In this document: positions 51,035 through 64,000 of the stretch, one piece after another
How positions within the stretch are numbered: the stretch's first letter is position 1
Layout of the letters: every line of letters begins with the position of its first letter
Source of the DNA: Strix aluco
Lineage: Eukaryota > Chordata > Aves > Strigiformes > Strigidae
Assembly: GCF_031877795.1 (NCBI RefSeq)
Contig: NC_133939.1
Span: 4,197,698 to 4,261,697, forward strand
DNA length: 64,000 nt
Direction of reading: 5' to 3'
The notes under the pieces: model-generated
The model's input: only the letters and a program-made list of their open reading frames with translations
Database searches by the model: none
Told to the model about the DNA's origin: nothing
Program-made: the position numbers and the translations under genes

Positions 51035-53419
51035 GACAGACCATACTTAAACCACCAGATCTTCAGGCTTTTAACCAGAATCTCCCCAGAGCTGAGACTC
51101 TGAGAAGTTCTCCCTGCAAAGGCAGGTGAACAGGACTGCAATTTGACAGGACCAGCACCAAAAGCTAGGAGCTGAGAAGTGTGACCAAAGGGAAAAAAAG
51201 TCACTCAAAGAGAAAAAGCCCAGAAGTGGGACACGTGCAATTCCAAGACAACAGGTGAGCTGCAATTTGAGTCAGGGCCCTAATTACAAGCCCTGTTTTG
51301 AAAGGGAGTCTGTTTACAACAGGACAGCCACAGTGATTTCAGGCCCAGTTCCTGCCTCTCTGCTCTTGTGGCAACTGCTGAGCCACCACAGCCCAGAGCC
51401 TGTAGCTGGAAGATGAGCCCCATACCAATTAAAGGGTTGCCTCTGGGGCAGGATAAAGCTAGGGTGTACTCTTTGGTGACCAAGTTACTGCTACACAGGC
51501 AAGAAGGGCTATCCCTGGAACAAGGCTCAGACTCCTCTCAGATGAGAAACATCAGAGCTGCCTCTGCTCACAAAACAGCATCATTAGGGAGCCACAGTGA
51601 GACATTTAGGTCTGCTTAAAAATGAAAGCAGAGAGCTGGAGAAGGCTACAAACTCACAGATACATAATACCCCGAGAGAAAGCTACCATATTGTTAAGTG
51701 TTTACCCAAAACCTATTCAAACAAACTCACAGACATTTGTACCACCACTGTAGAGTCTTCAAATGAAAGCGCTACCAACTTTGTTACCAAAGTGAGGCTT
51801 CTTACAGCAAAAACATCTTCCATCCAGCTGCCAGTTGCTTTTTTGACTGAGTGTGCTCTGCAATATATGATGGGTAGTACCTAAGACTATATGATGACTT
51901 TCTTTAACCTTGTATTGCCTTCAGCAACACTCCCGGAACTAAAAAAAAAGACACTAAAGGCACTAAAAGACAATGACAAGACAAAATGCATTATGTCTTC
52001 CTTTGTTTAAGCCTGAGGCTGGTAAGGATTCTTTTTTAAGGAGTTTCTGGGTGGTTTTCCCAGCAAGTCTGCTCTTTCCAGATGATCCTGCCTTTTAGGT
52101 TCTTCATCATGATAAAAGTCTGTGAAGTTTTAGAAGAAAGCATGCCACTACAACGTTAGGAACATGCACTGATGAGGCTGGGGAAGTTCAAAAGACTACC
52201 TCTGCAGATTTTTATCTTCCTGAAGGAAGACGGCCCAGTTCCTCAGACATAAGGAAAAGCTCTGGAACTCCATCAGGAAAGAAAACATTGCTACATAAGA
52301 GACATTAGAGCCCATTTCCTTGCTGCTAAAAAGGCAGTTAATGCAGCAAGTGAACAACAGTCTTCCCAGATTTACTGTTGTCATGGCCAGCTGGCAGGAA
52401 CCACGGAGGAGACACGTGAAGTAGAACGTTCACATAGACACCACCCTTGTGTCTGGGGAAGCTGCTAGCTAAGGTCTTCCACCTTGGGGGAACCCTCTGC
52501 CACCTGAAACTACATAGACTCAGGTCACATCCTTTCCCTTAGTCAGGGGTATGTGAGGGCACTTACATTTATCTCTTTCCAAGCTGCCCATCTGTTTGTA
52601 CAAAACCTGTAGGAATTTCATTATCTTAATACCTCCATCTCTAACGTGGTTGAAATCAGACAATGGGTTGCAAAATTATCAAGGAGAGGATGAACAAACA
52701 GGAAGTCAGCCTGAATACAGATAAGTCAGGAGTAGAGTAATACAACTGAAGAGATGAAAATGTGTTTATTTGCTGTTTTTTTCCTCTAGAAATCATTTTC
52801 AGAAAGCCTGAGCAGAGGCCATGTGAGAAAAGCAGATCTATTTGTTCAGGGAAGCAGTCACAAAATAACATTCCTCCCAGAGAACATGCCAAAATGAAGT
52901 CTTCCATAACAATAATTAACTCTAATAGAATTGCCAGCAGTGGGAAATACTGCAAAAAGAAGTAAAAATAAGTACATGTAATTAGCAGTTATAAGGGACA
53001 CTTTTAAAGCCAACTGAGCTACAGTCATCTTTCCTCTTGCAGGTTAGAAGCCTGCAAAAGAAATGAGAGACCTGACAATGAAGCCTCAGTATTACTGCCA
53101 TGTGGAAAGAAGAGTCCTGTAATTTATGTTATTCCCACAAAAAGGCATATTCCCAGAAAAAGGCATGTATAAATGGGAAGCTATTGCAGGGAGGAATTAA
53201 TGAAACTGGAAAAGTGATTTAAAAAATGCAGTACAATTCCTCAAGGTCAAGTTTTGTTCAGAGGAAAAAAAATCACCTGCACAAATATAGAAACAACTGC
53301 TGAGCAGCTGCTCTGTAGATAAGGATTTGGGATAGAGAGGATCACAGACTGAGCACAAATTATAAATATCAAGTTGTCACAAACAAAGCAACTTCTATCC
53401 ATTGACAGGAGCACAAATT

Positions 53420-53830
53420 CCCAATCTACTCATTTTTGACAAAGCCTTTGGTAAAGTCCTTTTTTGGGTCAGGCTTGTCAAGAAAGAGAGAAAGCATGCC
53501 AGAACTAAAAGAAAAGGCAGTAAGATGAGCTACGAGGGATGAGTGAGCTAACTCATTGAGGTTGCTCAATCTGAACAGAGTAAAAAAGAGAAGCTAAGCT
53601 TTCTTTTAAATATAGAAACAGTTTCTGCAAAGGAAGAAGAAAACTATTCCCCACATCTACCGTGAGTATAAAAAGTAACAGGCTCAAACTGCAACAAGAA
53701 AAATGTACTTAGGTCACTAGAAGAACTTTTCTAAATGGTAAACATAGTGAAGTACCAGCCTAAGGAAGTCATGTTGCCTCCTATATTAGAAGGTAAAGGA
53801 ACAAAAAAAAAAAGTCTCACAAGAATTATC
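53420..53830 (+). mobile_element. Old CR1 LINE fragment (sense)
   Basis: Landmarks in CR1 sense order: GACAAAGCCTTTGGTAAAGTCC (RT-domain AFDxV-type phrase), AACAGAGTAAAAAAGAGAAGC (from the ..SLEKRRL phrase), GAAAACTATTCCCCACATC, AACAGGCTCAAACTGCAAC and GAACTTTTCTAAATGGTAA. Strong divergence and internal deletions show great age; ends are approximate. Confidence 0.65.
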
Positions 53831-55234
53831 CAGCAGTAGTGATGATGCTTTGATGCAAAGGGTCAAGAGGATCTTTTGGAACCTTTCAGGCCTCTTCTAT
53901 GAAGATACTGAAGTACTGAAAGCTTTTGCAGCCAGACCAGAAGCTAAAAAATTAACTGATCTTTTGCAGTATGAGGTCTTGCCAAATTAAATCTTTCCAT
54001 CCTCGCTCCTGTTATACAACCTCTCTGAGGAATATTATTCAGATTACTACCAAAAAACAGTACAAAACTGCTGAAAGACCATTAAGAGAGCAGAATTCAA
54101 GCATTTGTAAGTCAGAGACAGCCAGAACAAGGCACTATATTTAGTACTCAGTTTTCTCTGTAGTACTGTGAAAGTTCCTTCAAGAACAGTGGATCAGCCC
54201 TATGTAAATATTCTCAAGACAAATAAAACCTGCTCAGCATCTTCCTCTCAGACTAGCATCAGTCATGAAGCTATCAGTAGCTTTTGCTTCAGAGCTTACT
54301 GCTTTTTCTTTTCCTCTCTCCCAGGAGACAAGTTCTGTTCCCCCGCTGCTAAATGCAGACCCTAGAAGAGTCCTCTTGATCTGAGGCATCACGACACAGA
54401 ATTACTCACTTCATGAAGAGTTATGACAACACTTTAAATAGTTACAATCATGATGAACAGATTTTTGTCCCAGAACATTCAGATTGAGAACATTAAACTT
54501 GTCAGCAGGGGTGATTTGGATCCTTGTTTTCAAGCACAGTATTGGACAATGCAGTATGATGTAGAAGGCACCCCAAAGAAGGACACTCTCAGGAGATGCA
54601 TACCAAATACTTGGCATACCAAATACTCATAGAGCTGGCCTTAAGGGACAACCAAAAACTAAACAGCCTTCACCAAAAGGGCACATAAAAGTTAGCCAAT
54701 GTCCTAATACTCCAACTCAATCAAACCATCAACTTTGTATTACACAGGATTTGCCCATCCAGGGAAAAATAAGCACCACGTTAGTAAATTCAAGTCATGA
54801 CTAAAAAAAAAAGAATGATAGCCAAAAACATGTCATCTGAAGCATTAACCCTGGGACCTCTTTCACAAGATAGTCCTCCATGAGCAAAGTAAAAAAGGTG
54901 ACTGCACTTCCCTTCAAGCACAGAGATGTGAGCCTGCTCAAACTCCACTTTCCCCCTTATAAGTAAGGAGAGGTTTACAGAAAGTGCTTGTATACTTTTC
55001 ACAAAAGATATAATATACTGGAGGAAGAAAACCATGACAGATGACATGATTAGAAGCTTGCTGGTTCACTTGCTCTCCCATTACGTGCCATCTACAAATG
55101 TCATAGTCCCCCTTATGAGCTGTACTTTCTATACTTAAGCCACCTCTATCACACTACTGCTACGTATATAGCACTCCAATATAGAGTGCCTTGTCTATTA
55201 AATGGAAAAAAAAAAGTAAATGAGAAGTAGCAAT

Positions 55235-55276
55235 GTTGATGAAGCAACTGATAAATTGTCGTTGATGAAGCAAGGA
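55235..55276 (+). repeat. Short direct repeat GTTGATGAAGCAA
   Basis: The 13-base motif occurs twice about 27 bases apart, separated by CTGATAAATTGTC-like sequence. No element of a known class is enclosed. Confidence 0.7.
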
Positions 55277-58200
55277 CAGGGTAGTTCATGCAACTAATTG
55301 TTTCCATTGAGATGAAACCAGGCTCAAATCAAGGGAGAATTTAACTCTTCAGTAAAATACTTCACCTTAATTGTAACTCATAACGAGAGACAGCTAGAGT
55401 CTAAATATATGGATGCTCTGCCTCTACAGCACCCACCACTCCTCATAGAACGGGTAAAAATTGACAGCTTTTATATTAAGAAATGAATCCCAAAATGTAG
55501 CTCCATCTCACATCTTCCTGCAATGCCACTCAGAGGCAGCTCAGGCACCTCCTAAAACTTACGTATCTGTAGCTTTCTCTGCATGAAGTATCTCCTTATG
55601 ACAGAGATCATGCAAACTTAAAGAAAATGTATAGAACAAAATCACTTTCGGTCTCAAGTGAAGCAACTAAATGTTTTCCTGCATTATGCATATATCTATG
55701 CACTAACTGAAGAAAACTTCAGTTAATTTTTCAGTTACAGAAACAAAAATAAGTGATTTTTCAGCTAGCATCTATAAAGAAAACAAGAAATATTTTTTTT
55801 AAAATATTCCTCTAAACTTAATTCCCAAAAGATTACAGAAGTTTTCTACAATTTGCTCCTTTTCAGTTCTTCACACAGATATATGCATGTTTGGTAACAT
55901 ACAAGTTTTACCATTTAATTTTTAATACATAAAATAGGTGTAGTTAAACTAGAAAACTGCATATATAACACAGATTCAACAGACAATATATTCTGAGGAA
56001 TAGCAATATCCAAAACACATTAAGTATCATGCTAACATCGAAGGCAATATACATTACAAAAAAATATTGCAGGCTCACACAGCTGCATTAGAAGATTAGA
56101 CAATATGCGACAAAAAAAGAAACCTCCTGCCATTTACATTACATTTCAGAAGTCATAACAGACCATGAAGACTCACTTTGAGGAGAGAGGGGAAGAACAG
56201 TACACTTGAAGACCAAAAGCCATATTAAAGCTCCTAACCCTGTGTCCTAAGTGGTCTCCCTATCATGTCCAAAGGTGTTCTTACGTGGCTGGCCACTCCT
56301 CAGATAATGAAATTGTAATTAGTCAACAGGATCAGCCTGTCTGAGACTGGACTCCTTTTCAGTCAGAGCTCTTTGCCAAATACACAGAGACCTTTGTCTC
56401 ACAGAGCTGAAGCTCCCTGAAGAAAAAAGCTAAGTTTTCTTAGAATATGAACTAGAACGCTTTGAGTAAGGGAAATTAAGAGAGACCAGGTCAGTCAGAC
56501 TAGAAATAGGAAGCGTTTATATACAACCCTCCCTGTCTGCTGTGCCTTGTTTCCAGGCTTCCATTTAGCCCTCAATGTCCAAATTGCAGCAAACTCTGCC
56601 CAGTGCTGCCTGGTCCCTCCGGCAGTTTCTCACCACCTCTGAGGACTGACTCCTTCTCAGTGTTACCTTAGTCTCCCTGCACAAGCTGCGGGCTCCTGGC
56701 TGCCTACTGCATCTCTCACTCCTTCCTCCTCCCCCTGCCCTGCTCAGCCTCCCAAAGCTTTTCTCCCTGAGCTGAACCCGGCTGTTCCCAGACAGCAGTC
56801 ACCTCCTCCGTGATGCAGGCTCCGTCTTCTCAAAGACAAGCAGCACAACTGTGAACAGAAGTACAAAACAAACAAATGCTGTCTACCGCAGAAGTGCCAA
56901 GCTACTTTTTAATGAATCCCCCTTCGCTATAACAAAATGGGCTGTGAGCTTGCTAAAGCAAGTCCCTGATCATGGCTGATACTTCCCAAAGGGAAATATC
57001 AGAGGCAGGACACCGGAGATGCACAAGCTCTGCGCTACCCATGGCAACAGACACCAGACTCAGCAACAAATCCAAGCACCTATGCAGAGCCATTACCTCC
57101 AATAGTAAAGTTGGAAACTACTTCAGACATTTGACATTATTTTAGAAATTATGAATAGCTGCTTGAAAACAAAGAGCTAACAACACATAGTTCTTACATT
57201 ATTGAACCTGTAACCTGCTCAGATTTCAAAATGAATGATGACTCTGTATTTTCTGGAACTTTGCTGGTGTCTCTACTCCAACTACAACAGCCTGGATTCC
57301 TGTGAGGATGTCTGCATTCTCCAGCCAATCACCAGAGTAAGTACAATGAAAAAAGCAAAATAATATATCAAAGTTATCCGCTCACAAAATCAATAAACCT
57401 GAATTAATAGATTCAAATGCTTTCAGAGTTAAAGTTATATTTGAAAAATCTAAACACTCGTAAGATTAACTTCAACTCAGCCTATGCAAACACCCCTTTG
57501 GTACCTGTCCCTTTCTACTCACTCACATCTGAACTGGATCCCATTCGGTGTCTGCAACCGAGCTACTGAAAGTGAGCAAGTTCAGCAGTGAAACAGCTAT
57601 GGACACAACATAAAACAAGAAGGTAAACCTACCTCATTCCTACCATTGAAGGGAAAACATACCCAAAATTTAAGGACAATTGCAGGAGTGAGTACATTAT
57701 TGTTTCACATCTTCCCAAGTTTCTGACTTCTACTACAGTTTAGAAGGCAACAACTGCTGATACCTGATCATTTTTCCAGATGCACTGAAAGCCCATGTCC
57801 TCTTGGCTTACTGCACATGTGCCTCCTCTTCAAGTCAGATAAATCAAGCTGTTCTCTGAAGTTGCACCATGAGTAACATTTAGGACAGTCCAGCACTGAA
57901 TTCTTCTCTCTAGAAAGAACAACAAGAAAACTCAAAATCCTACTGAACAAAAATGAATATAAATGACTGCTACGAAGATCAATCCAAAACATCCCATTAG
58001 CACATCCTGATGTTACGTGGCATGTTTAAATGCAGCAGAAAACATCCAAAATTAAGTATGCACTTTCAAAAAGAAGCAGGGAGTAGAAAAAGACCTCAAC
58101 AAATTTACTACATCCTTTCTTAGCACAGGCATACACTCTATAATCCTTTTACGGTACAATTTTAATCTAAATTAAGCAAGCAGCTCCAGTAAAAGAGCTC

Positions 58201-61200
58201 ACAGCTTTCCATATTACAAAATTACATCATTCAGGATTGTATTAGACTTTAAAACAACATACTTCAAAATAATCTATTAATGATTTTTTACACTTAATTT
58301 TATACCTAATCTCCAAGTTATTTGTTTTTTTAATTTCAAGTAAATTTTAGGAAAAGCATAAGTTATTACAGTTCTCCTACATATATACAACTCATAATAC
58401 CATTGCTCCTTTTGCTATCAGATACATGCAAGCAAAGAGACAACAAATACTGAGACTTCTAATCCTGAGCCTACTGCATCTTCTTCCAGCCCCACAAAAA
58501 TCAAAAGGCTGCAAGACTTAGCCCAGTCCCTCATAAAATTGAAGATAATCAACACCTTGAAAATACAGAACTGGCTAATACTAGCCCTTAATGCAAACAC
58601 TAAACTAACTGGTTTTAAAAAGAGATTACCTCTACCTGCAAACACTCTTTTCCTTATATCCTTAATCATCACAGACACAACAACGCTACTACAACATTGA
58701 AGAAGGGATTCAGTAATGCCAGCACAACTATCTTGCCAGAATTAAGAGACTTCAGACAACAAATGCTACGTGGCCTTGCAAAAACATTGGCACCATCTCC
58801 CTCATGTTATGCACCACATGCAATTCAGATGGTCTCAAGACCACTCCCAAAGTTTGGGAAGTTCAGCATATTCCTAATTTTTTGCAGAAGTAGGAATAAG
58901 CATCACTTATTCCCCTCCCATGTCAAAACTGCATATTTCAGTTTAACCCAAGATTAACTTTCAGGATTATTTTTAAAGTTATGTAGGAAACACAATAACG
59001 AGATCTGTAGCAACAATCCTTAGCAAGAAAGAAGGTGCCACCAGCAACAGCGATGACTATCAGCAGGAGCTGTTTGTTTTCTAGGGGTCCCTCCCACAGA
59101 ACAATCCACCCCACACTCTCCACAACTTTTTCTGCTATTTTTATTATCGCACATTTAATTACTGGCAGTCACATATTCTGAAACAATCATTTCTGATGGT
59201 AACATCAAAAAACAATCTCAAAAGGACAGCTGTGAATTGTCATTACAATTACACATACAACTTAAGAGAATAACAGTTACACTGTGTTACAGGAAACAAA
59301 CACGGAAATCTTGTATTTGAGAAAAACAGTTCACACAATCATAGAAGCTGAATAATTTCTATTCAGTATGCCTTAAAAACTACTAACCAAGGAGCAGCAA
59401 AAACAAGTCCTGCAAAACCAATTCTCAGCGCTGATGGCTCAACTCAGCAGACATTTGCTGGTTCTTCACCAACAACACTACAATTCTTGTTGCCACTGTC
59501 ATTTCATTCTAGCACTGTATTAGTTCTCTCCTTACCTTTTCTAATTTGCCACAAAACCAGGAAAGGTAATTCCACATTCCCAATAAGAGAAAGTTTGTGA
59601 AGTCAAGGTCAGGCTACATTCAGAGGCTGTATTTGGGCAATAGAAAGGAGGAGGATGACACAGCAGTATTCTTGCACAAGGAAGTACCAATTTGCAACCA
59701 CTGTTGCCCTGTACCAGCCCTGCATTAACTATTCATTTACAGACTAATTTCCAGGTCAATCACCTTTCCTGGAGGCAATACATCGATATTGGCAATGACA
59801 GGCACACAACTGCAGTAAATCTGTTCATCCATTTATACCCCTCCACCACCAGCAGCAGAAGGTAATTCTACCTGGGCACCAAAGCCTCTTGCTGTGCTTT
59901 CACAGTGTTATTTAAGCAAGTGGCAACGCTCCTCGTGGAGGACTTCTCCCATCTTACTCAACAGTTTGTAGAGAAAAATAAAATCCCCAAATCAGGTAAG
60001 TCAGCAGAGCTCTGCTGTACGCTACCTCAAGTTGAAACAACTGGGCATCAATACCAGGATTATTCTAGTAGGAGCTGGTGCCCAAGTGGTTTTACAAAAG
60101 CAACTCACTGGCCACAAGGACACGTCCTGAGAGCAAGATGGGGACACAACACAAGCAAGAGCGAGACATGGCATCCAAATTCCTTAGAAGGGCAGACACT
60201 TGACCACTCCAAAGCAGATGAACGTGTATACACCTTGTTACAGATCATATCAAACACCTAGCAAAAAAACCTTCTAGAAATAGGGAACACACCACATAGG
60301 TATATAATTCCTAATTAGCACACTGCTGAGAGCAAGTTTATAAGCAGTTAGTAACTCCTTCAACAGAGGTAAGGAGGAATACTTTAAGATAAAAACCAGA
60401 GCAAACATACATACATTTTAACAGGTTTATTAGACAAACTTTAGAGTGTATACTTTTTTTAATATTAAAAATGTAAATATTTGCCTTCGTTTACAAGAAA
60501 ATTACATGGTTCTATTAAATCAATTGAAAAAGCCCCAAAAAGACAGTAATTACAATTTTTACCGCTGTTTTAAGACAGGAATGGTACATGTAAACACAAC
60601 AAGGTTTATTTTCTTGCTTAAAAAACAAACATTGTAAGTAGATACTAGAGATGAAACAATAATACAAACTTGAGAGAATCAAAAACACGCAAAAAAGGAA
60701 AGACTGTATGTGATTACATTATAGTTTTAAACACAATTCACATATATAGAAAACAGCACATAAAATTGGAAAGATGTTCATAAAAAGCATGAGACACTAG
60801 ATGCCCAAAGTTGGCAGAATGCCATTGGAATAAATTACTGAATTTCACAGGAAAAAATGCAGCTTTCTAAGGACAGATTTTAAAACATCATTTAATAACT
60901 GCTAGCAAAAGGTAGGAATTGTCAGTACCCTAGATAAGAAGGGACTTCTGGGGACGAAGGACTTTTACCACCAGATTAATTTAGCTCTTCCCCCACTTCC
61001 ATTTACCACCATCTTATAGTATTCTATTGGCTTTTAACACCTGCTTTCCAGATTCAACCTGAAAAATTTTATGCATCTATAAGCCAATACAGAAGACAGC
61101 ATGGTATATCACAGATTTAAACTCTTAAGAATGCATAAATGCACTTACCCACTTGGTAAAAACTGTTAATGCAAATAGAACAAATACAAAACCCAATTGC

Positions 61201-64000
61201 ACGTAATACAGAAATCATACAAACTGGAAACAGGGTTACAAAACATACCTGCTGATTGGATTTTTTTCCTCTAACATAATCATCCTGGACCCAAGGAATT
61301 CTTTTAATCTAGTATTTCTCATTCTAACAAAATACCAGCAGAATTCTAAGTATTTGGATTCAAACGCTAACCCCTGCAGATGGATTTTGTTTAAAGAACT
61401 GAACAAACAAAACATTATTTGCTTCGAAATTCTTCTACTTGTGGTGAAAGCCAAGCTGTACTGAAATCAATAAGACTGTTAGCATTGTTTTCAACAGAGC
61501 TAGAATTTAATTTCCTGTGACCAACTTAAGGTCTGTTAAACATGTTGCTAACCACTACAACACGGTTTTGCACTCTCACGATCATATCTATAGTTCAAAA
61601 TCAAATGCCTTGTGCAAAATAAATACTTACAGGGAGGGTTGCATAAACAGCATGAAAGTAGCAGCTGTGGCAGAGAGCAAACTTTGTCCCCAGTTTGGTT
61701 GCTCTGCCTGGATTAATGCTGATCCTGTACAACACCCAGGCCTTGAAGCCTTGGGAAGTTTCTACCCCAACTCAGCAAGGTGGGAGGATTTGTTATTTTA
61801 ACTGCTGGCTGATAACAGCTTATCAACAAGTTTTCAAAGGTTAAACTCAACACATTTGCATGGCAAAAGTGCAAAGAAAGCACAAGGAAAATGTTGAATT
61901 AGTGTTCCCTCTCCTGCTGCAGAGGGTCCCTCCAGCAAGGGCCAGAACTATTTTCCATACCCCACAACCTGCAGTACAGTCCAGCAAAGAAAGTCAAACC
62001 AAAACTCCTGTTCAAAGACACTGTAACTGAAAATGTCTTTGGAAGCCAGTGAGAAAGCAACAAAAGTGCTTTCTTTCAAAGGAGGAGCTTGCTTTGCCTG
62101 CTACATTCGCACTGTCTGCCATACAGGATGGAAAAGCTAACCCAAAATCTTTAAGTTTGGTCCTTAAATACAAGGCAATTTTATTACTGTTGCCAAATTT
62201 ATCACTCAACACCACAGCTCCATGACAACTCACTGGAAAACAAAACCAAAATAAAATCTTAAATTTAGGGCCTGCTATGACTTTTTATTTCTATTGCATG
62301 CATGCTACAGAACCGTAAAGGGCTGATGCAACTTTAAAACAGAAAAAAAAACCCCACAGAGTTACGGACTCATTACTAATTCATCCTGGCTGAAGCTGCA
62401 TACCAGCAGCTGCTGCCTCTCTCAATTAACAGCAAATATTGAACAGTATTGTCATTTAAGGGTGTTTACTGCCTGCTGCCCTGTCCTGTCACATTTTCAA
62501 AGCATTCTGGCACAATTTAAAGTATCAACATTAATAAACAGAGCTTTGTTTAACCCCTTATGTATCAGCAGAGTTCAGAGCAGAAGTGTTTTACTCACTT
62601 CATACACTCATTGTTTGGCAAGAGCTAAAGCCCGAATATGCAAGGTGCCACCAAAACGGTACTTGTAATTCAGAGGCCCACAGGGTGCTTGGCTTCCACA
62701 GAGGTCTGAGCACAAGTGAGAAAAATGATGGGAGTATCTCCAGCAGAGCAGCTCTCTTCATAAATGAATGCCAAAAAGATGAAACAAAGGAAGAGAAAAA
62801 GGAGGAGACTGCACATTCAGCCTCTGTTGCTGAAGATTTTAAAACAAAACAAAAAAACCCCAAAACAATTAAAGAAAAAAAATCAAGGTACAGGCATTCT
62901 GTGGGGAGATCAGACCAGTGCTGTGATTCCTGATGACCCCATCTCTGCACAGGGAAGTCAAAAGAGCCCACATTTACACCTTCTCTTCCTACCTCCAGGT
63001 GCCCACAGCCATGCTGCCTTTTGGACAGACTGGTTTTAAAGCAAATGATTCTACAAACAATGCAATCAGAGAAAGCAACTGGAAACAATGCACTTCTCCC
63101 ACGATGCCTCCGCGGGTACTTCAGTGGCCTACTTGCTCTCTGGTGTCAAGTTTGCTGGAAGCCACTTAAGTACAAACAACTGTACATATTTTATATTTCA
63201 TTTACATGATGTGTTCCCAGCAAATCAGCAGGCAGTAGCATCTCAGAGGCTCTCCCCTATGAACTTACTGCCAACTGGGCCAGGGCCAATGCGTAGACAC
63301 TAGCAACCTGGAGAAGAGAGGGGATGTTGAGCTAGCCAAATTAGACTGCAAGGTGCACACTGGCAATTTAGATACTACGTGAAAAGATCAAGCAGCTTCT
63401 GCACTGCATTTATTACAGTAAAAGCTAGAATAACGCCATTCAAGCTGATACTGAAATTGGAAGAATTCAGTTATTTCTGAGGTACTGGGCCTTTGTACTA
63501 GCCCTTCTGCAGAGGAAACTGCATTATAAGTATGAAAGCTCCAAGAAGTGATGCTCTGAGGGACTTGTCAAACATACGAGGGAATGGCTTTGCGGACTGG
63601 GCAGGTAAAAGTAGGTTCAGGATCTGGTCAGGACTTTCTGAGCCTCTGCAAGCATACTCTTCTTGGTTTAGCTCATTTGGCTGCAAGTCCCCTCATCTTC
63701 TCAGGTTCCCTGTATCTGTATCCTGTGCAACTCTAATATCCAGTCCGTTTTGTTAGGAGGACTCATTCCCTACAGGTTCCTCCAGCACCTTTGTGCTGAT
63801 AGTGTCTGAGATCTTCAGATATATTAGGTGATATGACTAATACCTGCCATCTGTTCACTGTTACCTTCTCCCTCTCCTCTCCTGAAGAGGAGTCATCAGT
63901 GAAGTGCTTGTTCTACTTGATCTATTTTAGGAGCGTGGGCTTTTAGCATCCATGCCACACTGTTTTAAGCTAAAAAAGTTAAACCAAAGAAGTAGACCAT

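Larger units (their letters stand above)
33180..64000 (-). other. MAP3K13: Presumed long 5' non-coding intron region of MAP3K13
   Basis: About 31 kb has no recognisable coding exon on either strand. The splice acceptor at 33179 shows that at least one upstream non-coding exon exists. In mammals the MAP3K13 first exons lie tens of kilobases upstream, toward EHHADH. Recognised contents (CR1 copies, solo LTR, CpG island, simple repeats) are listed separately. The right part, 53.9-64.0 kb, shows only unannotated AT-rich sequence and a GC-richer patch at about 56540-56830. How far the transcription unit extends is an inference. Confidence 0.6.

Noticed and set aside
52380-52700. Possible old repeat (TTTGTACAAAACCTGTAGG stretch)
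   Set aside because: It feels repeat-like, but I could not align it to a family I know with confidence.
56540-56830. GC-richer patch as a second CpG island or gene start
   Set aside because: Few CpG dinucleotides and no splice donor or open frame of note; pyrimidine-rich composition only.

Overview
The window is vertebrate nuclear DNA, almost certainly from a bird and probably a neoavian one. It is intron-rich with canonical GT..AG splice sites. It carries CR1 LINE fragments of several ages, including a fairly young 3'-anchored copy at 37061-37950. It also has a 572-bp solo endogenous-retrovirus LTR (39511-40082) of a type I recall as widespread in neoavian genomes. There is no bacterial or phage content, and I saw no tRNA, rRNA or CRISPR array.

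Two protein-coding genes can be fully reconstructed and they converge tail to tail. TMEM41A lies on the + strand (five exons, 1403-3661, 257 aa) behind a CpG-island promoter. MAP3K13 (LZK) lies on the - strand, with thirteen coding exons from 33088 down to 9192. Its spliced CDS is 2868 nt (955 aa) and stays in frame across all twelve junctions. A conserved AATAAA on the - strand at 5338-5333 suggests that the MAP3K13 3'UTR runs to about 5.3 kb, leaving less than 1.7 kb from the TMEM41A stop. The pair matches the mammalian order MAP3K13-TMEM41A (then LIPH, SENP2), so LIPH would be expected just left of the window.

From 33.2 kb to the right end (about 31 kb) I see no recognisable coding exon. 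This is best read as the long 5' non-coding part of MAP3K13. It holds old CR1 copies, the solo LTR, simple repeats, and a compact CpG island with a perfect CRE palindrome at 47.07-47.4 kb. That island is the best candidate for an internal MAP3K13 promoter and first exon.

The two genes are neighbours, not parts of one pathway. TMEM41A is a multi-pass ER membrane protein of the VTT/DedA family. MAP3K13 is a dual-leucine-zipper MAP3K acting on the JNK/p38 stress pathway in neurons. I found no undescribed biological system. The most interesting points are the internal island with a possible uORF-containing exon, a non-consensus splice donor beside a CR1 fragment in MAP3K13, a His/Pro-rich segment in its C-terminal region, and a well-preserved LTR with its target-site duplication.
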